From: CAVVSD01 sp963757125
Lineage (GTDB): Bacteria > Actinomycetota > Thermoleophilia > Solirubrobacterales > Solirubrobacteraceae
Reading direction: 5' to 3'
Length of the DNA stretch: 64,000 nucleotides
Assembly: GCA_963757125.1 (NCBI GenBank)
Contig: CAVWQP010000009.1
Coordinates: 1,922,001 to 1,986,000 of the forward strand
The notes under the pieces are model-generated. The model was not told the origin of the DNA, made no database searches, and saw nothing but the letters and a program-made list of their open reading frames with translations. The position numbers and the translations under genes were made by a program. Positions 41,793 through 53,489 of this stretch are shown in pieces. The stretch's first letter is position 1. Each line of letters opens with the position of its first letter.

Positions 41793-42872
41793 TTACGCGG
41801 CGTGCAGCGCCATGCCCAGCAGGCGGCGCAGCTCCTCGGGGGTGGTCGACCGGCTCTCGGCGAGCTTCGCGCTGATCTGGCCGGAGCGCACGAGCTGCGC
41901 CAGGGCCGTGTCCATCGTCTGCATGCCCATGTTCGCGCCGGTCTGCAGCGACGAGTAGATCTGGTGGGTCTTGCCCTCGCGGATCAGGTTGCGGATCGCG
42001 GGGGTCGGCACGAGGACCTCGCAGGCGGCGATGCGGCCCGAGCCGTCCAGCGTCGGCAGCAGCTGCTGCGTGACGATGCCCTGCAGGGCGACCGAGAGCT
42101 GCACCCGGACCTGCTGCTGCTGCTCGGGCGGGAAGACGTCGATGATGCGGTCGATCGTCTGCGGCGTGTCCTGCGTGTGCAGGGTCGCGAAGACGAGGTG
42201 GCCGGTCTCCGCCGCGGTCAGCGCGGTGTGGATCGTCTCCAGGTCGCGCATCTCGCCGACGAGGATCACGTCGGGGTCCTGGCGCAGCGCGCCCTTCAGC
42301 GCGCTGGCGAAGGACTGGGCGTCCGACCCGATCTCGCGCTGGTTGACGATGCACTTCTTGTGCTTGTGCAGGAACTCGATCGGGTCCTCGATCGTGAGGA
42401 TGTGCTCCTCGCGCGTGCGGTTGATCTCGTCGATGATCCCGGCGAGCGAGGTCGACTTGCCCGAGCCCGTCGGGCCGGTGACGAGGACCATGCCGCGCGG
42501 ACGGCGGGCGAAGTCGTGGAGGACCGCCGGCAGGCCGAGGTCGTCGATGCTCGGGAGCTCCTGCGGGATGAGCCGGAACGCGGCGGAGATCGCCTGGCGC
42601 TGGACGTACGCGTTGACGCGGAAGCGGGCGACGCCGGGGATGGCGTAGGCGAAGTCGAGCTGCCAGTCCGTCTCCAGGCGCTGGCGCTGGTCGTTCGTGA
42701 GGATCGAGTAGATGACCTCGCGCGTCGCGGACGTCGTCAGGACGGGGTAGTCCTCGAGCTGCACGAGGCGACCACGGACCCGGATGACCGGATGCTGGCC
42801 GGCGGTCACGTGGAGGTCGGAGGCCCGGCGGTGCAGGACCTCCATGAGGAGTTCGGCGAAGTCGAAGGACAC
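41793..42872 (-). CDS. pilT: Type IV pilus retraction ATPase
   Basis: A 359-residue hexameric ATPase. N-terminal PAS-like domain has ASDLHVTAGQHPVIRVRG. Walker A is VTGPTGSGKSTSLAG, the Asp box is TIEDPIEF, Walker B is DVILVGEMRD and the His box is GHLVFATLHT. AIRNLIREGKTHQI is the PilT-specific C-terminal motif (AIRNLIRE) required for retraction. The GTG at 42872 (MSFDFAELL) gives the standard N-terminus. It is divergent from ftsH and cotranscribed with pilC. Confidence 0.93.
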   Translation of the reverse strand: MSFDFAELLMEVLHRRASDLHVTAGQHPVIRVRGRLVQLEDYPVLTTSATREVIYSILTNDQRQRLETDWQLDFAYAIPGVARFRVNAYVQRQAISAAFRLIPQELPSIDDLGLPAVLHDFARRPRGMVLVTGPTGSGKSTSLAGIIDEINRTREEHILTIEDPIEFLHKHKKCIVNQREIGSDAQSFASALKGALRQDPDVILVGEMRDLETIHTALTAAETGHLVFATLHTQDTPQTIDRIIDVFPPEQQQQVRVQLSVALQGIVTQQLLPTLDGSGRIAACEVLVPTPAIRNLIREGKTHQIYSSLQTGANMGMQTMDTALAQLVRSGQISAKLAESRSTTPEELRRLLGMALHAA

Positions 42873-42953
42873 GTCCCGGTGATCGACCGGGAGGGTCGGC
42901 GACGTGCTCTTCAGGCCTCCTTGATGGACGACCGTATGATCGAAGGACCCCCA

Positions 42954-44931
<1,978 letters not shown>

Positions 44932-44933
44932 CC

Positions 44934-45146
44934 ATGCCCCATCACGATCCATCCGGCCGCGCCGACCCCGGCGAGCTGCTCGCGGGCAAGGTCGTCATGC
45001 GACGTCGCCCCGACGGCAAGCTCGAGATCGTGACGCCGCCGCGGGTGCTCACCGAGACGACGGAGGCGGCCGAGCGGCCACCGACGCCGGACGACCCGCG
45101 CAGCTCCTCGCAACAGAACATCCCGCCCTACGGCGCAGGCGTCTAG
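44934..45146 (+). CDS. Small protein downstream of ftsH, unknown
   Basis: A 70-residue polar protein (GELLAGKVVMRRRPDGKLEI, then a Pro/Glu-rich tail). It starts 2 bases after the ftsH stop and is probably translationally coupled to it. No family is recognised. Confidence 0.5.
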   Translation: MPHHDPSGRADPGELLAGKVVMRRRPDGKLEIVTPPRVLTETTEAAERPPTPDDPRSSSQQNIPPYGAGV

Positions 45147-45200
45147 CTCCTCGAGACGTCGGGTAGGCCCGCCTGGGTACGAACCCTGCGGGAGGGGACC

Positions 45201-45425
45201 ATGGATCACTCTGTGCGCGCGCGCAAGCGCGTGGCGCTGTCCGGCGCTCTGGCCACGATCGTGCTGTTCTTCGTCTTCCCGGTGCTCGCGGTGGCGACGC
45301 CGGCGCTCGACGGCGTGACGGGCGGCATCGGCGTCGTCTACCTGATCGGCATCGTGGAGATCGTCGGGGCGACGCTCGCGGCTGTCGTCTACTGCCGCTG
45401 GGCCGACCGCGCCGAGCGGGGCTGA
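45201..45425 (+). CDS. Small membrane partner of the solute symporter (DUF485-like)
   Basis: A 74-residue protein with two helices (ALATIVLFFVFPVLAVATP and GVVYLIGIVEIVGATLAAVV). A short two-helix protein just before an ActP-type symporter is a familiar arrangement (DUF485/DUF4212). A GGGAGGGG ribosome-binding site precedes the ATG. It ends 2 bases before the symporter start. It probably helps the transporter in the cytoplasmic membrane. Confidence 0.72.
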   Translation: MDHSVRARKRVALSGALATIVLFFVFPVLAVATPALDGVTGGIGVVYLIGIVEIVGATLAAVVYCRWADRAERG

Positions 45426-45427
45426 CG

Positions 45428-46991
45428 ATGGAGCCGCTCCCCGTCGCGATCGTCTGCGTGCTCATCGCCACGACGATCGGCATCACCGCCTACGCGAAGC
45501 GCCGCAACGTCGACACGGGCGACCACTACGTCGCGGGCCGCAGGCTGTCCGGCTGGCAGAACGGCCTCGCGCTCGCCGGCGACCAGATCTCCGCCGCGTC
45601 GTTCCTCGGGATCACGGGCGCCGTCGCGCTCACCGGCATGACCGGCTTCCTGCTCGGCATCGGCCTGTCGACCGCGTTCCTGCTCATCGTGCTGCTCGTC
45701 GCCGAGCCGCTGCGCAACCTCGGGCGCTTCACGCTCGCGGACGCCGTCGCGACCCGCTTCGATGGCCGCGGCCTGCGCGGCGCGATCGCGGTGACGACGC
45801 TCGTCATCAGCACCGTGTTCATGGTCGTGCAGTTCGTCGGCTCGGGGCTCGTGGCCAGCGCGCTGCTGCACATCGACTTCGCGGTCGCCGTGGTCATCCT
45901 CGGCGGGCTCATGACCCTCTACACGGTCGTGGGCGGCATGGTCGGCGCGACCTACATCCAGATCTTCAAGACGAGCCTGCTCCTCGTCATGGTGCTCACG
46001 CTGTTCGTGGTCGTGATCTCCCGGACCGGGTGGAACCCGCTCGGCCCGATGAAGGAGGCGGCGGCGCAGATGGGCGACGACGTCATGCGCGTCGACCGGT
46101 CCGACAGCACCGTGTCGTGGAACTTCATCTCCCTGAACATGGGCCTCGTGCTCGGGATGATGGGGATGCCGCACATCATGGTGCGCTTCCTCACGGTCCG
46201 CGACGGGCGCGCCGCGCGCTCCTCCGCACAGGGTGCGATGTGGATCTTCGCCGTGTTCTTCCTGCTGCTGCCGATCTTCGGCTTCGCGGCGGCGAACGAG
46301 GTCGGGCGCGACGCGATCACCGCCGCGAACCCGGCCGGCAACTCGGCGGCGACCGCGCTGGCGCAGGCGGTCGGCGGCGACGTGCTGTTCGCGCTCGTCG
46401 CCGGCGTCGTCATCGCGACCGTGCTCGCGGTGCTGGCGGGGCTGGCGATCGCGGCCTCCGGCGCCGCCGCGCACGACCTCTACACGAACGTCCTCAAGCG
46501 CGGCGAGGTCGACGAGCGCCGTCAGCTGCAGGTGAGCCGCCTGGCGGGCGTCGGCATCGCGGTCGTCGCGATCGTGCTGGCGCTCGGCGCGAAGGACCTC
46601 AACGTCGCCTTCCTGGCCAACGTCGCCTTCTCGATCGCAGCGGCCACGACGATGCCGGTCGTCGTCCTGTCCATCTACTGGAAGGGCTTCAACCGCACCG
46701 GAGCGACGTGGGGCATCGTCGGCGGGCTCACGTTGAGTCTCGTGCTCGTCGCGCTCGGCCCGGACGTCATGGGCAAGGGCGACGCGATCTGGCCGCTGTC
46801 GATCCCGGCGATCGTGACGATCCCGTTCGCGTTCGCGCTGTGCTGGATCGGGTCGCGGGCGGGGCGGGGCAACCCCGATGCGCAGGGCATGCCGTGGGAG
46901 GAGTTCACGGCGCGCGCGTTCCCTTCGCGGACACGCGGCGACGGCGATCGCTTCAGCCGCGACGGCGTCGCGGCCGCGACGCCGGAGCGGA

Positions 46992-47008
<17 letters not shown>
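45428..47008 (+). CDS. actP: Cation/acetate symporter (SSS family)
   Basis: A 526-residue sodium:solute symporter with about 13 helices. DHYVAGRRLSGWQNGLALAG and DQISAASFLGITG near residue 60 hold the SSS signature. GMMGMPHIMVRFLTV near 245, IATVLAVLAGLAIAASGAAA and the C-terminal PWEEFTARAF are as in ActP/MctC carboxylate symporters. The likely substrates are acetate, propionate or pyruvate. Its stop overlaps the convergent pilB by 17 bases. Confidence 0.86.
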
Positions 47009-48787
<1,779 letters not shown>

Positions 48788-48791
<4 letters not shown>

Positions 48792-49579
48792 GGGGGGTCG
48801 AGCACTGCAGCGCGCATCACCGCGAGGTCGGGAGACCTCCCAGTCCACGCGGCGAACGAGTGCGCACCCTGGCGAACGAGGATCTCCAGCCCGCCGACGA
48901 CCGTCACGCCGCGCTCACGCGCAGCGAGCTCGAGTGCCGTTCCGCCGGGCCGGTAGACCAGGTCCACCACCGTCGGGTACGTGCCCATCGCATCGGGAGA
49001 AATCGGCAGTTGCTTGAAAGTCCTGGACGGATCGCCGAGACCGACGCTCGTGCAGTTGACGAGCAGATCGGCCGCCGGGAGGGGTCCGTCGGCGGGCAGG
49101 ACCTCGACGCCGAGCCCGGCGGCGCGCTCCGCCGTGCGGTTCCAGACCTGCACGCGCGTGCCGGATGTGCGCAGCGCCCACACCACGGCGCGCGCGCTCC
49201 CGCCCGCGCCGAGCACCACCGCCGTCTCGCGCGGTCGCCCCTCGATGGCGTCGAGGAGGCCGGGCGCGTCGGTGTTGTCGGCGTGGATCGCGCCGTCCTC
49301 GCCGTAGGTCAGCGTGTTCGCCGCCCCGATCGCGCGTGCCGAGTCGGACGCGTCGTCGGCGATCGCGAGCGCGACCTCCTTGTGCGGGATCGTCACGTTC
49401 GCCCCGCGGAAGCCGGCGGCGCCGAGCGCGCGGGCCGTCTCCGCGAAGAGCTCGGGCGGCACCGGCAGCCGCTGGTAGCTCCAGTCCTGGAGGCCCGCGG
49501 CGGCCAGGGCCGCGCGGTGCATCGCCGGCGAGCGGCTGTGAGCGACGGGCCAGCCGAAGACGCCGAGGCGTCTCAGCAC
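48788..49579 (-). CDS. aroE: Shikimate dehydrogenase
   Basis: A 263-residue enzyme that reduces 3-dehydroshikimate with NADPH. VFGWPVAHSRSPAMHRAAL binds shikimate; GFRGANVTIPHKEVAL has the catalytic Lys; NTDAPG holds the Asp; VLGAGGSARAVVWAL is the NADPH-binding loop, followed by NRTAERA (Arg for NADPH). The GTG start at 49579 lies 7 bases inside mltG; no better start fits. It is followed with overlap by pilB, linking shikimate and pilus genes in one transcript. Confidence 0.92.
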
Positions 49580-51363
49580 TTCGTCGGGGACTTGCCGCCG
49601 TTCGCCTGGCGCGCGGCGTTGTAGGCCGCGACGTCCTTCTCGAACTGCGCGTCGCTGCTGGAGAACGCGTGCTGGCCGCACGTGCCGGGCTTGACGACGT
49701 AGTAGAGGTAGTCGCGCTTGGCCGGGTTCGCGGCGGCCTGGATCGATGCGAGTCCCGGGTTGCCGATCGGCGTCGGCGGCAGCCCGCGGTGCAGGCGCGT
49801 GTTGTAGGGCGAGTCGCGCTTCAGCTCGCTCTGCGTGAGCGGCTTGGACCAGTTGTTCGTCGCGTAGCGGATCGTCGCGTCGATGCCCAGCGGGAGGTTC
49901 TCGCGGAGGCGGTTCTGGATGACGGCGGCGATGATCGGGCGCTCCTTCGCGACGCGCGCCTCGCGCTCGATCATCGAGGCGATGATGAGGACGTCGTAGG
50001 GGTCGAGGTTGCGGCGCCGCGCGGCGGTCATCTTCACCTTCGCGAAGTTCGTGCGGAAGGCGTCGAGCTGGCGGTTGCGGAGCGTCGCGGAGCTCGCGCC
50101 GTCGCGCAGCTCGTACGTCGCCGGGAACAGGAAGCCCTCGAGGGTGCTGTCGGCGGGCGCGCCGTAGCGGCGCAGGCTGAAATCGGCGGGCGCCTTGGCC
50201 GTGGCGTCCATGTAGCTGCCCTGCAGTCCCGCCTTCTGCGCGATCGCGGCGATGTCGCGGCGTGTGCGGCCCTCGGGGATCGTGACGTTGATGACCGGCG
50301 CCGCCTCCGCGTCGCTCGGCTTCGCGCTCAGCGCGTCGATGGCGGCGCCGTAGCTCATGTCGTGGCGCAGGACGTGACGGCCGGAGCGCAGGTCGTTGCG
50401 CTCGCCGGAGAGGCTGGCGCGGACCGAGAAGATGAAGCCCGAGTCGACGACGCCGGCGTTCGCGAGGACGTCGCCGATCTTCCCCGAGCTGGCGCCTTCG
50501 GGGATCGTCACGGTCACGCTGCCGGTCCCGTCGTCGCCGAAGGGCTGGGCGAACGCGTTGACGAGCCACAGCAGGAGGACGATCACGACGAGGATGGCCA
50601 CGATCGCGGCGATCCGCGCCGGGCCGCGACGGCCGCGTGTCCGCGGGCCGCGGGGCACGTCGCCGGGCGGGGTCATGACGGTCCCGCCGCGGCGGCGGCT
50701 GCGCCGCGTCCGGCGTTGGCGGCGCCCCGTCGGCGCCGGCTCGGTGTCCGGCAGGCTGCCTGCCGGCGCCAGGGGCGGCGCGGCGGGCTCGGGCTGGATC
50801 TGGCGCAGCGGGCGGTCGGGGATGGGCTCACCGCGCTTGGCGGCGTCCTGCCAGGCGATGTCGAGGTCCTCGGGGTCGACGTCGGGCGGCATGTCGCCGC
50901 GGGCGGCGGCGAGCTCGTCGGACGAGAACGCGCGTGTGGCGTGGTCCTCGAACTCGGGCTCCGGATCGGGATCGGGCTGTCGGGGCGCGCGGCGGCCGAG
51001 TGCCTCCGCCTCGTCGGCGGGCGTGAACTCGCGGGTCTCCCCGGCGGTGTCCTCGACCGGCGTCGGCTCGGGTTCCGGTTCCGGCTCGGGCTCGGGCTCG
51101 GGCTCCGGCTCAGGTTCGTACTCCGGCTCCGGCTCCGGGTGCGCCTCCCAGGCGACGATCTCCTCGGGCTCCGGATCGGGGACGGCGATCGGATCCGGGG
51201 GCGGCGGCTCGACCGGATCCGCGCTGACGGCGGGATCGTCGATCGAGGGCGGCTCCTCGCCTTCGCGGGCAGCACGGCGAGCAGCGCGCTCGAGACGGGC
51301 GCGCTCTCGTTCCTCGGCGGTGCGCTCTGAGCGCTGGTTGTCCTGTCGGCCGAACCGCGGCAT
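49573..51363 (-). CDS. mltG: Endolytic murein transglycosylase MltG (YceG), with long acidic N-terminus
   Basis: A 596-residue protein. Residues 1-245 are low-complexity: a basic helix, a Pro-Glu repeat tract (76-100) and an Arg-rich segment before the single transmembrane helix (about 250-272). The YceG domain (about 285-590) includes LysM-like SVTVTIPEGASSGKIGDVLA, the catalytic Glu in IIASMIEREARV, and GIDATIRYA and HRGLPPTPIGNPG. It cuts nascent glycan strands outside the membrane. An ATG at codon 230 (50676) would give a 367-residue protein near the usual length, so the start is not certain. Confidence 0.86.
   Translation of the reverse strand: MPRFGRQDNQRSERTAEERERARLERAARRAAREGEEPPSIDDPAVSADPVEPPPPDPIAVPDPEPEEIVAWEAHPEPEPEYEPEPEPEPEPEPEPEPEPTPVEDTAGETREFTPADEAEALGRRAPRQPDPDPEPEFEDHATRAFSSDELAAARGDMPPDVDPEDLDIAWQDAAKRGEPIPDRPLRQIQPEPAAPPLAPAGSLPDTEPAPTGRRQRRTRRSRRRGGTVMTPPGDVPRGPRTRGRRGPARIAAIVAILVVIVLLLWLVNAFAQPFGDDGTGSVTVTIPEGASSGKIGDVLANAGVVDSGFIFSVRASLSGERNDLRSGRHVLRHDMSYGAAIDALSAKPSDAEAAPVINVTIPEGRTRRDIAAIAQKAGLQGSYMDATAKAPADFSLRRYGAPADSTLEGFLFPATYELRDGASSATLRNRQLDAFRTNFAKVKMTAARRRNLDPYDVLIIASMIEREARVAKERPIIAAVIQNRLRENLPLGIDATIRYATNNWSKPLTQSELKRDSPYNTRLHRGLPPTPIGNPGLASIQAAANPAKRDYLYYVVKPGTCGQHAFSSSDAQFEKDVAAYNAARQANGGKSPTKC
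51064..51138 (-). repeat. Glu-Pro dipeptide-coding hexamer repeat in mltG
   Basis: About twelve consecutive GAGCCC/GAACCG-like hexamers encode an alternating Pro-Glu tract (residues 76-100 of MltG). Repeats of this kind can change length and would keep the frame. The extended (PE)n conformation would act as a rigid spacer. Confidence 0.75.
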
Positions 51364-51461
51364 ATGCGTAGGCGCACGGCAGCGAGAGGCACCCTTCTGC
51401 CTCCCGACCCCGGTGCATTGGCCGTCACCCTAGCGACGACACCCGCAGTAGCTTCGGGTGC

Positions 51462-52662
51462 ATGGGGTCGTACTCGCGCATCCTGGCCGTACCGCGCATG
51501 CCGTCGCTGCTCGCGACGGGCACGCTCGCGCGGCTCCCGATCGGGATCAACGGCCTGGCCGTGGTGCTGCTCCTGCAGGATCAGCGCGGCAGCTTCGGCC
51601 TCGCCGGACTGGCGGCCGGTGCGCTGGCGCTGGGGACGGGCGTGGGCACTCCCCTCATGGCCCGCGTGGTCGATCGCACCGGCCCCCGGGTGCTGGGGCT
51701 CCTGGCGATCCTGTGCGCGATCGGGCTCGTTGCGCTGCTCGCGTTGGCGGGGTCCGCTCCTCCGGCGCTCGTCGTCCTGCTCGCGGGCGTCACGGGCGCC
51801 GTCGCGCCCCCGGTGTCGTCGCTGCTGCGCGCGCTTGTACCCGAAGCTGCTGCGGGGCCGTCCGGAGCTGCTCCACGGGGCGTTCGCCCTCGATTCGGTC
51901 CTGACCGAGCTGCTGTTCATCGCCGGCCCGGCGCTGACGGCCGCGATCGCGGTCCTCGTCTCGCCTGGCGCGGCGCTCGTCGTCTCCGCAGCGGCTGTGA
52001 CGATCGGCACGTTCTCCTTCCTCGCCGTGCTGGGCGACGGAGTCGACGACGCCGGCGACGCCGTGGTCGCGCCGTCCGGGCTGCTCGGCGCCCTGCGCGC
52101 TCCCGGGGTCCGGACGCTCGTGGTGACGATGCTGCCGGTCGGCTTCGCGTTCGGGATCCTCGAGATCACGATCACCGCGTTCGCCACCGACGAAGGCCAC
52201 CGCGAGCTCGCGGGCGTGCTCCTGACGCTGTGGGCCGTCGCGAGCGCGGCAGGCGGCCTCGTCTACGGAGCGCGGCCGCGGCGCGGCACCGCGGGCGACA
52301 CGCACCTGCGCGTCGCGCTCGCGCTGCCGCTCGGCCTCGCGCCGATCGTGCTCGCGACGTCACCGTGGACGATGGCGCTGCTCGTGATCCCGGCCGGGAT
52401 CTTCATCGCGCCGTTGCTGGCGACGCGCAACGAGCTGGCGGGCCTCGTCGCGCCCCCGGGCACCGAGACGGAGGCCTACACCTGGCCGCTGACGGCCATC
52501 GTGGCCGGGATCGCCGGTGGCGCCGCCCTCGCGGGCGTCCTCGTCGACGCCGCGGGCTGGCGCACGGCGGCCGTCGCCGCCGTCGGGTGCGCGGCGGTGG
52601 GATCGGCGCTCGCGCTCGGGCGGCGTGGGACCTTGCGGGCGCCGGAGCCGGCGGCGTTGTGA
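51462..52662 (+). pseudogene. MFS transporter, split by one extra base
   Basis: The first frame from ATG 51462 reads GSYSRILAVPRMPSLLATGT and helices 1-4 (GTLARLPIGINGLAVVLLL), then ends in nonsense after LLRAL near 51834. The second frame continues YPKLLRGRPELLHGAFALDS and helices 5-12, ending in GRRGTLRAPEPAAL. Removing one T of the TT at 51835-51836 gives one 399-residue MFS protein with 12 helices. It resembles actinobacterial drug or sugar efflux transporters. Substrate unknown. It is the only plus-strand gene in this stretch and is divergent from mltG. Confidence 0.78.
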
Positions 52663-52670
52663 AGCTGTGA

Positions 52671-52766
52671 GCTCCGCGCCGGCGGGCCGAGTGGCAGCTC
52701 GGGTGAGCTTCCGTCTGACATGCAGACCAAACTCCACCCGCGCTCGCCGAGGCGCCGGCGCGGAGC
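52671..52766. repeat. 14-base inverted repeat in the MFS-ABM intergenic gap
   Basis: GCTCCGCGCCGGCG (52671-52684) and its exact complement (52753-52766) enclose 68 bases. The repeat nearly fills the gap between two convergent genes. It could be a small non-autonomous element or a bidirectional terminator. No target-site duplication is visible. Confidence 0.45.
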
Positions 52767-52777
52767 GCCGCCAACCC

Positions 52778-53065
52778 CTACGCCGGCAGCTCCCCGATCG
52801 GGTCGAGGTGCTCGACCTCCAGCTTGCCGATCACGCCGCCCTTGATCATCGAGTCCTGGACCTCGGGGTCCTGCAGGAACTCGGAGAACCCCTCGCGGGT
52901 GTCCCACTTGCAATGGAGGACCACGGCGTGCGGGTCGTCCTGCGAGCGCAGCGCGGTGACGCCCTTGGAACCGTGGCGCTGCCGCAGCGACGCGCCGCGC
53001 TCCTGGAACCCCTCCCAGAACACGTCGAAGTCCCTGACCTTCAACCGGATGAGGATGTCGACCAT
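52778..53065 (-). CDS. Small dimeric alpha-beta barrel (ABM-like) protein
   Basis: A 95-residue protein with a beta-alpha-beta order DILIRLKVRDFDVFWEGFQE, AVVLHCKWDTREGFSEFLQD and a C-terminal strand region. It resembles antibiotic-biosynthesis-monooxygenase-like or cyclase-like domains, but has no clear catalytic residues. It is 9 bases downstream of ruvX and probably cotranscribed with it. Confidence 0.6.
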   Translation of the reverse strand: MVDILIRLKVRDFDVFWEGFQERGASLRQRHGSKGVTALRSQDDPHAVVLHCKWDTREGFSEFLQDPEVQDSMIKGGVIGKLEVEHLDPIGELPA

Positions 53066-53074
53066 CGCGCGAGC

Positions 53075-53488
53075 CTACGAGAGATCGCGTTCCGGGGGCC
53101 GCGCGGCGAGCCACGCCTCCAGCAGGTGCGCTGCGGCGCGGGAGTCCAGCGAGGCGTCGCCGGCGGGGTCCCGCAGGGCCTGGACCGTCGTCAGGCGCTC
53201 GTCGTAGAGCTCGACGGGCACGCCCGGCCCGAGCCGCTCGGCCAGCCGCTCGGCGAACCCCCGCGCCTCCTCGGTCTGTGCGGTGTCCGCGCCCGACATG
53301 CCGAGCGGGAGCCCGACCACGACGCGCTCCACCTCGCGCTCGCGCACCAGCTCCGCGAGCCGCCCGATCCCGCGCCGCGTCGCCGGACGCAGCACGGGGT
53401 CGATGGGCGTCGCGAGCGTCCCCGTCGGGTCGCTCAGCGCGCAGCCGCAGCGCGCGCTGCCGTAGTCGAGCGCGAGGACGCGCGCCAC
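53075..53488 (-). CDS. ruvX: Holliday junction resolvase-like YqgF
   Basis: A 137-residue RNase H-fold protein with VLALDYGSARCGCALSDPTG at the N-terminus (first catalytic Asp), VVVGLPLGMSG, VELYDERLTT and DSRAAAHLLEAWL. YqgF/RuvX proteins process pre-16S rRNA and may resolve DNA junctions. The GTG start at 53488 is 1 base after the alaS stop. The alaS-ruvX order is conserved in many bacteria. Confidence 0.9.
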   Translation of the reverse strand: MARVLALDYGSARCGCALSDPTGTLATPIDPVLRPATRRGIGRLAELVREREVERVVVGLPLGMSGADTAQTEEARGFAERLAERLGPGVPVELYDERLTTVQALRDPAGDASLDSRAAAHLLEAWLAARPPERDLS

Positions 53489-53489
53489 C

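Noticed and set aside
51064..51138. Repeat array reminiscent of a CRISPR or mobile element
   Set aside because: The repeats are contiguous hexamers inside mltG and encode Pro-Glu; there are no spacers.
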